A stretch of 28,106 nucleotides of DNA from an uncultured Clostridia bacterium (GCA_934169775.1 CAKPOI010000019.1:1-28106); one strand, 5' to 3'. Counted from the stretch's first letter, positions 1 to 7,233 are shown. Notes: a model not told the origin generated them from the letters alone. Numbers and translations: made by a program.

Positions 1-2
1 TT

Positions 3-122
3 TTCAATTATTCAAATGATGTGTATATTTCAAACTTATCTAAAAAGATAAAATTATCAGAGTTAGAAGAATATTTTTTATTAAATAATTTTAGTTGCAA
101 AATTTTATTTGACTTTTCTTAA
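3..122 (+). CDS. C-terminal end of an unrecognised protein (partial)
   Basis: An open frame enters from the left window edge and stops with TAA at 120-122, leaving about 39 residues rich in Asn, Ser, Leu and Phe (it contains SELEEYFLLNN). I do not recognise the family. The final codons overlap the -35 box of the small-RNA promoter at 109-137, so the next transcription unit starts at the very end of this gene. Composition matches the AT-rich surroundings. It could be a chance open frame, since only 40 codons are visible. Confidence 0.35.
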   Translation, partial: FNYSNDVYISNLSKKIKLSELEEYFLLNNFSCKILFDFS

Positions 123-137
123 ATATCTGTGTATAAT
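109..137 (+). promoter_or_regulatory. Sigma-A type promoter of the putative antitoxin RNA
   Basis: TTGACT at 109-114 and TATAAT at 132-137 are separated by exactly 17 bases, a near-consensus housekeeping promoter. There is no convincing ORF downstream before the hairpin at 187-231, so the product is probably a small RNA starting near 144. Confidence 0.7.
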
Positions 138-143
138 AAATAT

Positions 144-231
144 AGGAAATGACAAATCCACAAACGTGGTTTTGCCGAATAGATATAAAACTCACATCTA
201 AATCGTCAAATTTACAGATGTGAGTTTTTTT
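144..231 (+). ncRNA. Putative antisense antitoxin RNA (type I toxin-antitoxin)
   Basis: A transcript of about 88 nt is predicted from the promoter at 109-137 to the hairpin at 187-231. It carries a small hairpin (CCAC-AAAC-GTGG). Its last 45 nt are antisense to the 3' end of the small hydrophobic ORF at 230-343, which runs toward it. Its 5' end resembles the 5' leader of the toxin mRNA: both carry TAGGAAATGA, and later GTGGTTTTGCC. Convergent RNAs that share a terminator and have related 5' leaders recall the txpA/RatA and par/fst type I systems. The role is inferred from this layout. Confidence 0.5.
187..231. terminator. Bidirectional terminator shared by toxin mRNA and small RNA
   Basis: The arms AAAACTCACATCT (187-199) and AGATGTGAGTTTT (216-228) form a perfect 13-bp stem. 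A run of T follows on the plus strand, and a shorter TTTT on the minus strand. It sits between the convergent toxin ORF and the small RNA, so it can end both transcripts and provide the region where they overlap. Confidence 0.75.
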
Positions 232-343
232 ATTTATGTAGTTGCTTATCAACCCAGTTCTTGTAAAGAACTGCAGTTAAGGCAACGTTTAATGTTAAAG
301 ATAACATAAATGATATTATAAAAAATAGTATTACTTTAACCAT
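230..343 (-). CDS. Small hydrophobic peptide, probable type I toxin (37 aa)
   Basis: ATG at 343 to TAA at 230-232 encodes 37 residues. One membrane-spanning segment (about residues 3-27, starting VKVILFFIISFML) is followed by a charged tail ending KNWVDKQLHK. This is the usual shape of type I toxins: one helix with a basic C-terminus. A second ATG two codons upstream (349) is possible. The AGGTGGTG ribosome site at 350-357 fits the ATG at 343 better. The gene has its own promoter at 425-453 and a leader of about 75 nt, and it converges on the small RNA at 144-231. I do not recognise the sequence family, so the toxin role rests on size, topology and the antisense layout. Confidence 0.55.
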   Translation of the reverse strand: MVKVILFFIISFMLSLTLNVALTAVLYKNWVDKQLHK

Positions 344-424
344 AAACATCACCACCTCTCCTACGATGATTCGTATAATTGGTGGCAAAACCACATCTGC
401 TTATTATCATTTCCTATGTGAACT

Positions 425-453
425 AGTATAGCATACAAGTAAAAATAAATCAA
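425..453 (-). promoter_or_regulatory. Promoter of the small hydrophobic peptide gene
   Basis: On the minus strand TTGATT (448-453) and TATACT (425-430) are 17 bases apart. The start should fall near 418, giving a leader that includes GTGG-TTTTG-CCAC, a perfect 4-bp hairpin upstream of the ribosome site. Confidence 0.65.
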
Positions 454-538
454 TATAAAAGAAACAAATTTTCGCAAAGCTTTTTAATGAAATTTCTTGA
501 TTTTTATAAAACAATCCGTTAATATATATATAAATTGA

Positions 539-575
539 TTGATGTTTGTATCAATCGTTAAAAATGTGAAAAAAA
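539..575. repeat. Left copy of a repeat flanking the 804-1214 ORF
   Basis: This copy contains a TTGAT-Gttt-GTATCAA-like palindrome followed by GTGAAAAA. A related copy lies at 1405-1439 in the same orientation. The two share the palindrome and the GTGAAAAA end and differ at several internal bases. They bracket the ORF at 804-1214. The purpose is unknown. Confidence 0.4.
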
Positions 576-644
576 GTTGTAAATAACTACTTCGTTGGCA
601 CCAATATATATCTGTTCATTTCTTAGAAATAACAGAAACTGAAA

Positions 645-680
645 ATATGAATCGTTTATCGGTTCATATTTTTTTGTATT
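645..680 (+). terminator. Hairpin with T-run (terminator-like)
   Basis: AAATATGAA and TTCATATTT form a stem around a small CG-TTTAT-CG inner stem, followed by a T-run. The roughly 360 bases between the toxin promoter (453) and the ORF at 804 otherwise hold only the repeat at 539-575. I see no gene there. Confidence 0.5.
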
Positions 681-803
681 TTCGTAGTTTATACAAAATA
701 TTCCTTGAAAACACCTTTAAATTAATAGATCCAGTAAATTTTTTATAAAATTTAGAAAAGTAATTGACGTTTACAAACATTTTTTTATGATATTCTTACA
801 AAT

Positions 804-1214
804 TTGAATGGAGATGATGTTAATGAAAAATATTATCATTCGTGGATCGTATTCCATTTTAAAGACGAACTATTTGTGTTTGATCCATGCCTACAATATA
901 TTTGTCCACAAAAATTATATTATCAAGTTTTTGCAATATCTAAACATGACATTTTAGGCACTGTCACTTCAAAATCTGTTCAAGAATATCTAATATATAA
1001 AATAAAACATCCTAAAAAGAAAAATAATGATGATTCACTTTCAAAGTTTTTTGAACAATTTATATCAGAAAGACAGAAAAAAGAAACCTATATTATGGGA
1101 GATAATAACATTAATTCCCCTGCATATAGGAATAGTACAGGTTATACTGCAAAATTTGATGCTACAGGCAAAATTGAAAGTTTACTTGCTCATTACTATT
1201 ACAGTGAAGGCTAA
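804..1214 (+). CDS. Transglutaminase-like protein fragment, N-terminus apparently missing
   Basis: 136 codons are open from a TTG at 804. The frame is open back to a TGA at 765-767, with no ATG and no clear ribosome site. The N-terminal part reads YYHSWIVF followed by VFDPCL. A His in an HSW motif and an Asp in a following FDP motif are the second and third catalytic residues of transglutaminase/papain-like cysteine peptidases. The catalytic Cys, expected some tens of residues earlier, is absent. The C-terminal half is Lys-rich and unrecognised. The likeliest reading is a decayed or truncated cysteine-peptidase-like gene. It may also be a small protein with an unusual start. It lies between two related repeats. 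Confidence 0.4.
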   Translation: MNGDDVNEKYYHSWIVFHFKDELFVFDPCLQYICPQKLYYQVFAISKHDILGTVTSKSVQEYLIYKIKHPKKKNNDDSLSKFFEQFISERQKKETYIMGDNNINSPAYRNSTGYTAKFDATGKIESLLAHYYYSEG

Positions 1215-1321
1215 AACACCAAAATTCAATTAGCAATACCTTGAACTATAACAGCACTTTTACGCATTTGCAATATTGAAATTACTTGTAAAAACACTGT
1301 TAAATCGTAATATTATTTTTT

Positions 1322-1350
1322 AAGCTCCCATTACATTGTGATGGGAGCTT
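1322..1350 (+). terminator. Strong hairpin after the 804-1214 ORF
   Basis: AAGCTCCCAT (1322-1331) and ATGGGAGCTT (1341-1350) are perfectly complementary with a 9-base loop. The nearest T-run on the plus strand begins about 10 bases later, so it is an imperfect intrinsic terminator. It may instead be an RNA-stabilising hairpin. Confidence 0.45.
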
Positions 1351-1404
1351 CCTTATAAATTTTTTCCAAATTTATTACAATTTAGAATATGTTTTAATAA
1401 ATTA

Positions 1405-1439
1405 TTGATATTTATATCAATATTAAAGGCGTGAAAAAT
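1405..1439. repeat. Right copy of the flanking repeat
   Basis: TTGATATTTATATCAA is a palindrome, followed by TATTAAAGGC and GTGAAAAA. It matches the copy at 539-575 in orientation and order. Confidence 0.4.
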
Positions 1440-1453
1440 ATTTTTTATTTAAT

Positions 1454-1915
1454 CTAATAATCTGATTCTCTTTCTAACCCTAAATCAGTATCACTTTTAG
1501 TAATTAAATATTTTAAAAAGATTCCTTGAGCTATTGCATCTCCTGCCTTAAATCTTACTGTCTCCTTCCCCTCGTTTTGAATTTTTACAAATATATGACC
1601 TTCGTTATTTTTATTATTATAATAGTCAGCATCAACTACTCCTACTTGATTTACCAATCTAATATTATATTTAAATCCCATTGAACTTCTTATAACTAAT
1701 AATAGAACTTCATCAGCTTGAAAATATGATTTTATACCAGTAGGCAATTTGACAATTTCATCTGGTTTTAATTCTAAATCTTCCAATAAATAGATATCAT
1801 AGCCAGCTGTTAATTTAGAATCTCTTGCTGGCAATTTATAGCTATCATATAAATCTTTATCATCTTTCACATCTTTGCAAAATTGTTCAAAACTAATCTT
1901 TTCAAAATCTCTCAT
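1454..1915 (-). CDS. dUTPase-like deoxyuridine nucleotidohydrolase lacking motif 5
   Basis: 153 aa. Members of this family hydrolyse dUTP to dUMP and PPi as trimers, limiting uracil in DNA. Four of the five motifs are visible: AGYDIY (motif 1, about residue 38), IRSSMGFKY (motif 2), NQVGVVDADYYNN (motif 3, with the catalytic Asp) and FKAGDAIAQGIF (motif 4). The Gly-rich motif 5 that normally follows about 20 residues later (RTGGFGSTG type) and closes over the nucleotide is absent. The protein stops at ERESDY with TAG. No frameshift candidate restores it. The ATG is preceded by a good AAGGAGGG site and its own promoter at 1945-1974. It may be a reduced-activity or regulatory dUTPase-fold protein, or a recent truncation. 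Confidence 0.8.
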   Translation of the reverse strand: MRDFEKISFEQFCKDVKDDKDLYDSYKLPARDSKLTAGYDIYLLEDLELKPDEIVKLPTGIKSYFQADEVLLLVIRSSMGFKYNIRLVNQVGVVDADYYNNKNNEGHIFVKIQNEGKETVRFKAGDAIAQGIFLKYLITKSDTDLGLERESDY

Positions 1916-1944
1916 ATATTTTCCCTCCTTTTTTCTATAAAATA

Positions 1945-1974
1945 ATTATACCATAAAAGAAATTTAAATTACAA
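1945..1974 (-). promoter_or_regulatory. Promoter of the dUTPase-like gene
   Basis: On the minus strand TTGTAA (1969-1974) and TATAAT (1945-1950) are separated by 18 bases, just upstream of the AAGGAGGG ribosome site. Confidence 0.55.
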
Positions 1975-2101
1975 CACAAAATTTTATAATACTTTATTAT
2001 ATCATCAAAATTTTTGAGTTAATACTATAAAAATCAAGAAAGAAAATTTCACTTTATGTTGCGAAACTAAAAAGTTTCATATTGTTTCCTAGAATATTAA
2101 A

Positions 2102-2129
2102 AAGCTCTAAGAATTTAATCTTAGAACTT
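2102..2129 (-). terminator. groES-groEL terminator
   Basis: On the minus strand AAGTTCTAAGA and TCTTAGAGCTT pair around a 6-base loop (one G-T pair) and are followed by TTTTTAAT. It lies about 55 bases past the groEL stop. Confidence 0.65.
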
Positions 2130-2181
2130 TAATTTTTATATAATTTTTATATAATTTTTACTTATAGTAATTATTTATATT

Positions 2182-3819
2182 TTAGTACATTCCATCCATT
2201 CCTGCACCCATACCACTATTGTTATTTCCACAATTACATTTATCCTCTGGAACATCTGTAACTATACTTTCTGTAGTTAAAACCATAGAAGCTATAGAAG
2301 CTGCATTTTGTAAAGCACTTCTAGTTACTTTTGTAGGATCAACAATTCCTGATTTTTTCATATCAACATATTCTTCTTTGCTAGCATCAAAACCTACACC
2401 AACAGCTGATTGTTTTACTTTATCAACTATTACAGCTGGCTCTAATCCTGCATTTACAGCTATTTGTTTTGCTGGTTCTTCTAATGCTCTTAAAACAATT
2501 TTAGCACCTAATTTTTCTCCACCATCTAATGTTTCTACAAATTTTTCTACTTCTGGTATAACATCAATTAAAGCTGTACCACCACCTGCAACTATACCTT
2601 CTTCTACTGCTGCTTTTGTTGCTGATAATGCATCTTCAATTCTTAATTTTTTATCTTTCATTTCTACTTCTGTTGCAGCTCCAACTTCTATAACTGCTAC
2701 ACCACCTGCAATTTTAGCTAATCTTTCTTGTAAACCTTCCTTGTCATAGCTACTTGTTGTTTCTTCTATTTGAGTTTTTATTTGTTTTACTCTATTAGCT
2801 ATTTTCTCTTTATCTCCCATACCATCTACAATTATTGTATTCTCTTTTTGAACTTTTACTTGTTTTGCTCTACCTAGTTGTTCAATTTGTACATCTTTTA
2901 ATTCTAATCCTAAATCTGATGTAATTACTTCTCCTCCTGTTAGAATTGCTATATCTTCCAACATTGCTTTTCTCTTATCTCCAAATCCTGGTGCCTTTAC
3001 TGCTACTACATTTAAAACACCTCTTAATTTGTTTAATACCAATGTTGATAAAGCTTCTCCTTCTATATCATCACATATAATTACTAATTTTCCTGATTGT
3101 TGCATTAAAGCTTCTAGTAATGGTAAAATTTCTTGTATATTACTTATTTTTTTATCTGTTATTAATATATATGGATTTTCAAGTATTGCTTCCATTTTAT
3201 CTGTATCTGTTACCATATATGGTGAAACATATCCTTTGTCAAATTGCATTCCTTCTACAACATTTAACTCTGTATTTGATGTTTTTGATTCTTCTATTGT
3301 TATAACTCCATCTTTTGATACTTTTTCCATTGCTTCTGCTATTAAATCTCCAACTTCTTGATTATTTGCAGAAATACTTGCAACTCTAGCTATATCTTCT
3401 TTTCCATTAACATCAGAACTTATTCCTTTTAGTGCTTCAACTGCTACTTTTACAGTTTTATCAATTCCTCTTTTCATAGCCATTGGATCTGCTCCTGCTG
3501 CTACATTTTTTACTCCTTCTTTTATCATGCTTTGTGCTAAAACTGTTGCAGTTGTTGTACCATCTCCTGCTACATCATTTGTTTTTTCTGATACTTCTTT
3601 TACTATTCTTGCTCCCATGTTTTCAAACTTATCTTCTAATTCTATTTCCTTTGCTATTGTTACACCATCATTTGTAATTAGTGGTGCTCCAAAACTTTTA
3701 TCTAACACTACATTTCTTCCTTTTGGTCCTAATGTTACCTTAACTGTGTCTGCTAATTTGTTTACTCCTTCTAATAAAGATTTTCTAGCTTCTTCTCCAA
3801 ATTTAATTTGTTTTGCCAT
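2182..3819 (-). CDS. groEL: Chaperonin GroEL (60 kDa)
   Basis: 545 aa, full length for the family. It forms the double-ring ATP-driven folding chamber that works with GroES. The sequence shows the standard N-terminus (MAKQIKFGEEARK), the nucleotide-binding stretch VTLGPKGRNVVLD, the catalytic AGDGTTTATVLAQ region near residue 85, the apical KAPGFGDKRKAML and a Gly/Met-rich tail ending GMGAGMDGMY. Start: ATG preceded by GGAAAGGATG. It lies downstream of groES in the usual groES-groEL order, with a gap of about 90 bases and no promoter of its own that I can see. It contains about 50 glycine codons and no CGG codon, which matters for the recoding finding. Confidence 0.98.
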   Translation of the reverse strand: MAKQIKFGEEARKSLLEGVNKLADTVKVTLGPKGRNVVLDKSFGAPLITNDGVTIAKEIELEDKFENMGARIVKEVSEKTNDVAGDGTTTATVLAQSMIKEGVKNVAAGADPMAMKRGIDKTVKVAVEALKGISSDVNGKEDIARVASISANNQEVGDLIAEAMEKVSKDGVITIEESKTSNTELNVVEGMQFDKGYVSPYMVTDTDKMEAILENPYILITDKKISNIQEILPLLEALMQQSGKLVIICDDIEGEALSTLVLNKLRGVLNVVAVKAPGFGDKRKAMLEDIAILTGGEVITSDLGLELKDVQIEQLGRAKQVKVQKENTIIVDGMGDKEKIANRVKQIKTQIEETTSSYDKEGLQERLAKIAGGVAVIEVGAATEVEMKDKKLRIEDALSATKAAVEEGIVAGGGTALIDVIPEVEKFVETLDGGEKLGAKIVLRALEEPAKQIAVNAGLEPAVIVDKVKQSAVGVGFDASKEEYVDMKKSGIVDPTKVTRSALQNAASIASMVLTTESIVTDVPEDKCNCGNNNSGMGAGMDGMY

Positions 3820-3910
3820 TTTATATCATCCTTTCCAAATTATATTTTTTATATCTTTATATGCAAAAATTTCATATGCACTATGATTTTATTTTGATAC
3901 TAATTTTTAA

Positions 3911-4192
3911 TTACTCTACTATTGCCAATATATCATCTTGTTTTACTATTAGGTATTCTTCTCCTTCATATTTTACTTCTGTCCCTGAGTATTTACTAAC
4001 TATTACATTGTCACCTTTTTTTACTGCCATTTCTTCTAATTTTCCATCTATTTTTTCTCCAGGTCCAACTTCTATTACTTCTGCTATTTGTGGTTTTTCT
4101 TTTGCTGCACTTGCTAAAATTATTCCACTTTTTGTTGTTTCTTCCCCTTCTTTCATTTTTATTAATACTCTACTTCCTAATGGTTTAATCAT
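3911..4192 (-). CDS. groES: Co-chaperonin GroES (10 kDa)
   Basis: 93 aa, full length. It is the heptameric lid of the GroEL chamber. The N-terminus MIKPLGSRVLIKMKEGEETT and the mobile loop (TKSGIILASAAKEKPQ) are typical, as are VGPGEK and the C-terminal LIVKQDDILAIVE. It is the first gene of the groES-groEL operon, downstream of a near-perfect CIRCE operator at 4284-4310 and the promoter at 4312-4340, so it is probably under HrcA repression. Confidence 0.97.
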   Translation of the reverse strand: MIKPLGSRVLIKMKEGEETTKSGIILASAAKEKPQIAEVIEVGPGEKIDGKLEEMAVKKGDNVIVSKYSGTEVKYEGEEYLIVKQDDILAIVE

Positions 4193-4283
4193 TTTTAATC
4201 ACATTCCTTTCTTAAATTAAGGCTTGATAATTGCATAAAACCACAGCCTTTGATTTTGTCAAACTTTTCTATGTATATTTATT

Positions 4284-4310
4284 TTAGCACTCTTTTTGTT
4301 TGACTGCTAA
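4284..4310 (-). promoter_or_regulatory. CIRCE operator (HrcA binding site)
   Basis: TTAGCACTC at 4284-4292, a 9-base spacer, then GACTGCTAA at 4302-4310. The CIRCE consensus is TTAGCACTC-N9-GAGTGCTAA, so there is one mismatch. It lies just downstream of the -10 box of the groES promoter, the classical position for HrcA repression. Confidence 0.92.
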
Positions 4311-4311
4311 T

Positions 4312-4340
4312 AATATATACCCTATCTTTTTTGTTGTCAA
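4312..4340 (-). promoter_or_regulatory. groES-groEL promoter
   Basis: Minus strand TTGACA (4335-4340), 17 bases, TATATT (4312-4317). The CIRCE operator begins two bases after the -10 box. Confidence 0.8.
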
Positions 4341-4479
4341 GTACTTTTTTTATTTTTCACAAAACTTTCACATTTATATATATTATTTTTTTTTAGTTTT
4401 ATTCCAATTTAATATTATAAATATTTGAAAAATTTTCCATAATAGAACAAAAAAATATATGTACTCAAATTGTAATATA

Positions 4480-4509
4480 AAAAGAAAAAGCCCAGAATTA
4501 ATCTGAGCT
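4480..4509 (-). terminator. Terminator of the orphan gene at 4522-4992
   Basis: Minus strand AGCTCAGA and TCTGGGCT form an 8-bp stem with one G-T pair, followed by TTTTTCTTTTT. It starts 12 bases after the stop codon. Confidence 0.75.
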
Positions 4510-4521
4510 AAATCTTGAGGC

Positions 4522-4992
4522 TTAAATTCTTGTTGTAGTAATTCGTGGAGTTCTTCCCTTACTAGAAAGAAAACCAATATAAAAAACAATTTCCTGCAAG
4601 TTACTTGTATAGCCTTCATACTCATCCATAAGATCACACTCACCCACACTGACTCCATCAAACCTACCAGTGCCAACCAATACTCTAGGCATCTTTACAA
4701 TTTCTAATGGCTTTGTGGTCTCACTCCATTCTCCTGTTATCGCTTCTACAACGATTCCATTCCCAGACTTCACCAGTTTTCTCATCTCTTTTATTTCATT
4801 CTGTTTAAGAACCGATGCATTATGTAGTTTAAATACAGCTTCCAAGTCTTGTTCTAGCATTGTGCGAACTACAAGGGGATTTCCCTTAATAGCAACAAAC
4901 AACATCCGTCCATGATCTTCGAGCTTAGTTCCATAAATGTCTCCTTCACTCCATTCTACCTCTACAAAGTCTTTTGTCAATTTTCTTGCCAT
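4522..4992 (-). CDS. Orphan protein of unknown function, probably acquired
   Basis: 156 aa, not recognised. There are no membrane segments and no obvious catalytic motif. It looks soluble and mixed alpha/beta, with an N-terminus MARKLTKDFVEVEWSEGD and a basic tail RTPRITTTRI. It has its own perfect promoter (5034-5062), an AGGAGG ribosome site and its own terminator, so it is a single-gene transcription unit inserted between housekeeping genes. Base composition is clearly less AT-rich than its neighbours (roughly 39% G+C by eye). It holds the only in-frame CGG codon in the window that is read without a shift (codon 29, 4906-4908). Both points suggest transfer from another genome. Phage or plasmid origin is possible but not shown. 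Confidence 0.7.
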   Translation of the reverse strand: MARKLTKDFVEVEWSEGDIYGTKLEDHGRMLFVAIKGNPLVVRTMLEQDLEAVFKLHNASVLKQNEIKEMRKLVKSGNGIVVEAITGEWSETTKPLEIVKMPRVLVGTGRFDGVSVGECDLMDEYEGYTSNLQEIVFYIGFLSSKGRTPRITTTRI

Positions 4993-5033
4993 ATTGTTAT
5001 AGCCTCCTATATAATATTATGTAATACAATTAT

Positions 5034-5062
5034 ATTATATCACTAAGTACCTTATTTATCAA
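5034..5062 (-). promoter_or_regulatory. Promoter of the orphan gene
   Basis: Minus strand TTGATA (5057-5062), 17-base spacer, TATAAT (5034-5039). It is close to consensus and about 40 bases upstream of the start codon. Confidence 0.75.
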
Positions 5063-5102
5063 GCTTTTTCATAAAGTATACATAACTTTGAGTAGAACAA
5101 AA

Positions 5103-5186
5103 GCGGACATTAATAACATTTGCACTTATTAGAACATTTTAAAGTCCGCGTATTTGTTCGCGCGCGAAATTTGCGAAGCAAATTTC
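5103..5186. repeat. Two hairpins in the gap before the cyclophilin gene
   Basis: GCGGAC (5103-5108) and GTCCGC (5144-5149) could pair at long range. GAAATTTGC-GAA-GCAAATTTC (5166-5186) is a perfect 9-bp hairpin. A TCGCGCGCGA stretch beside it is strikingly GC-rich for this genome. The gap 5063-5296 holds these and the palindrome at 5196-5249. I see no gene in it. Confidence 0.45.
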
Positions 5187-5195
5187 TGTGCATTG

Positions 5196-5249
5196 TTATT
5201 TTTTATATACTAGGAAGTTCGGAGAACTTTCCTAGTATATAAAAAATAA
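5196..5249. repeat. Long palindrome, copy 1 of a dispersed family
   Basis: Arms of 25 and 26 bases pair with one bulged T around a GGA loop. The core is GGAAGTTC-GGA-GAACTTTCC. The outer part is A/T only, with T on the 5' side, so it is not a standard terminator. The same core recurs at 8626-8654 and, degenerate, at 15722-15749. Confidence 0.7.
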
Positions 5250-5296
5250 ATGCTACTTCCAAATAAAATAACATTTATTTTTTTGTTTAATTAAGT

Positions 5297-6088
5297 TTAT
5301 TTTCCAAAGTTATAATTTTTATATAACCATGACATATAATCAAAAGCATCCAAAGTATTAGGTAAATCATATGTTACACCTTGAGTATCAACTGTAATAG
5401 AAGTAACTACTGGTGGATTTACTGGTGTACTAACCTCTGAACTTGAACTACTTTCAGAATCACTATCAGAACTATCATCAGCTGCTTTAACCTCAACCTC
5501 TTCAATTTTATGAACTACATCCATTCCCTCAATTACTTTACCTACTGGAGTATACAACCCATTCAATCCAGAATTGTCCTTAGTCATTATAAAGAATTGT
5601 GAATTTCCTGAATTATATGATTTTTCTTTTAAATCTGATGAATATTGAGTATAATCAGCTCTAGCAACTCCAACTACACCTTCTTCAAATTTAATCTTAT
5701 TATTAACTCCATTTGCTACAAATTCACCTTTTATACCATATTCCTTATCTTCTCCACCATCTTTTATATCACTTAATTTAGCACCTGTAGTACCATCACC
5801 ATCTTTAGTACCTGCTTGTACCATAAAATCTTTTACAACTCTATGAAATTTTGTACCATTATAAAATCCTCTATTTGCTAAATTTACTATATTAGCAACA
5901 TTTTCTGGAGCTTGATCTGGATATAGTTCGATTTTAACAGTTCCAAAATCTTTAACTTCCATAGTTAAAATTGGATTTTTTACCTCCATTGTTGCCTTTT
6001 TAAAATACCCATATCCTATAATTCCTATTAATACTATAATAGCTACTGCTACTACTATCCATGCAATCATTTTTATTTTATTTTTCAT
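5297..6088 (-). CDS. Membrane-anchored cyclophilin-type peptidyl-prolyl isomerase
   Basis: 263 aa from the ATG at 6088, which has GAAGGA six bases upstream. A longer frame exists upstream but lacks a ribosome site and runs toward the disA stop. Residues 1-6 are basic and 7-28 form one membrane helix, so the enzyme is probably tethered outside the membrane. The cyclophilin domain covers about residues 37-205: VKIELYPDQAPENVANIVNLA, FHRVVKDFMVQAG (catalytic Arg and Phe-x-x-Gln region), SQFFIMT and LNGLYTPVGKVIEGMDVV. A Ser/Asp-rich linker and a short C-terminal tail ending YKNYNFGK follow. It is the third gene after radA and disA on the same strand and may share their transcript. The likely role is extracytoplasmic folding of cis-proline bonds. 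Confidence 0.9.
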   Translation of the reverse strand: MKNKIKMIAWIVVAVAIIVLIGIIGYGYFKKATMEVKNPILTMEVKDFGTVKIELYPDQAPENVANIVNLANRGFYNGTKFHRVVKDFMVQAGTKDGDGTTGAKLSDIKDGGEDKEYGIKGEFVANGVNNKIKFEEGVVGVARADYTQYSSDLKEKSYNSGNSQFFIMTKDNSGLNGLYTPVGKVIEGMDVVHKIEEVEVKAADDSSDSDSESSSSSEVSTPVNPPVVTSITVDTQGVTYDLPNTLDAFDYMSWLYKNYNFGK

Positions 6089-6116
6089 TTTTCCTTCACA
6101 TTCCTTCCTTTTTATT

Positions 6117-7199
6117 TTATAAAACAATATTATCAAATACAAATTGTTCTTGCATTCTCTTTAAAGATTGTTTAATTGTTCTTGCTCTTACTTCACCTAT
6201 TCCATCAACTTCATCTAAGCTTTCTATGTCTGCTGCCAATATATGCTGAAATGATTTATATGATAAAACAAGATTTTCTACAATATTACTTGGCATTCTT
6301 GGTATTTTACTTAATATTCTGTAGCCTCTTGTATATACACCAACTTCATCATAATTATCAAAATTTTCATATCCTAATAATTTTGCAATTGTAATTTCTT
6401 TTGTTAATTCCTCATATGGAACTTCTGATAATTCTTCCATAACTTCTTCCGGAGTTCTTTTCTTTTTACTAGCTGCTAAATAATCTTTTATAATTAATAG
6501 CTCCTCTTTTTCAACTCCACCTATTAATTCTTCTAGTTGCATTTTTACTAATCTACCATCATTTCCTAATTCATAGATTTGACCTTGAATATCTTGAACT
6601 ATTCTCATTACCATTTCTGCCCTTTGTATTGCTACTATTACATTTTCTAAAGTTACTATATCATTAAATTCATATTCATTTAAAATACTAAGTTTATTAT
6701 CAAATACTTTTTTATATCTTTCTAATGTTTGCACACCTTGATTTGCCTTATTTAAAACAACATCTGTATCTTCCAATATATATCGTGAGTTTCCTTTAAA
6801 AATAGTTATTATATTACGTCTTTGAGAAATACTTATAACAAGCTCACCTGTCTGTTTTGCTGTTCTTTCTGCAGTTCTGTGCCTTGTTCCTGTTTCTCTT
6901 GTTTCAATTTCTCTTGATGGTATTAATTGTGCATTTGCAAATAATATTCTTTTTAAATCACCACTTAAAATAATGGCACCATCCATTTTAGCTAATTCAT
7001 ACAATTTTGATGAACTATATTCTTCATTTATAGCAAATCCTCCATCTACTACTTCTTTAATCACTTCACTATTATCTGTAATTAACAACAAAGCTCCTGT
7101 TTTTGCTCTTAAAATGTTTTCTAACCCATCCCTTATTGGCGTTCCTGGTGCTATCATTCTTAAAATTTCTGTAATTGGATTTTCTGTACTTTTCCTCAA
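6117..7199 (-). CDS. disA: DNA integrity scanning diadenylate cyclase DisA
   Basis: 360 aa, full length. DisA makes cyclic di-AMP from two ATP and pauses at branched DNA. The DAC domain shows IAPGTPIRDGLENILRA, the DGA motif (KMDGAIIL) and the RHR motif (GTRHRTAER). A helical linker follows, then a C-terminal helix-hairpin-helix region (DIESLDEVDGIGEVRARTIK) that binds DNA. The start is a TTG at 7199 with GGGAGG ten bases upstream, and no ATG fits. It follows radA by about 35 bases, the common radA-disA order. RadA is known to interact with and inhibit DisA in other Firmicutes. Confidence 0.96.
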   Translation of the reverse strand: MRKSTENPITEILRMIAPGTPIRDGLENILRAKTGALLLITDNSEVIKEVVDGGFAINEEYSSSKLYELAKMDGAIILSGDLKRILFANAQLIPSREIETRETGTRHRTAERTAKQTGELVISISQRRNIITIFKGNSRYILEDTDVVLNKANQGVQTLERYKKVFDNKLSILNEYEFNDIVTLENVIVAIQRAEMVMRIVQDIQGQIYELGNDGRLVKMQLEELIGGVEKEELLIIKDYLAASKKKRTPEEVMEELSEVPYEELTKEITIAKLLGYENFDNYDEVGVYTRGYRILSKIPRMPSNIVENLVLSYKSFQHILAADIESLDEVDGIGEVRARTIKQSLKRMQEQFVFDNIVL

Positions 7200-7233
7200 G
7201 TTTTACTTACCTCCCTTACTACATATTTATATA

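Noticed and set aside
804..1214. The alternative ATG-started frame beginning at 808 in this region
   Set aside because: It stops after about 50 codons and lacks the HSW/FDP pattern. The TTG frame is longer and better supported.
2219..3886. Long plus-strand frames opposite groEL
   Set aside because: They are shadows of groEL on the other strand, with no ribosome sites and low-complexity Leu/Ser translations.
4383..4676. Minus-strand 97-codon frame overlapping the orphan gene end
   Set aside because: It runs through the terminator hairpin and T-run of the orphan gene and has no ribosome site.
5166..5186. GC-rich CGCGCG stretch and hairpins as a CRISPR or tRNA fragment
   Set aside because: There are no regularly spaced repeats and no cloverleaf. 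It is only a short hairpin next to a palindrome.
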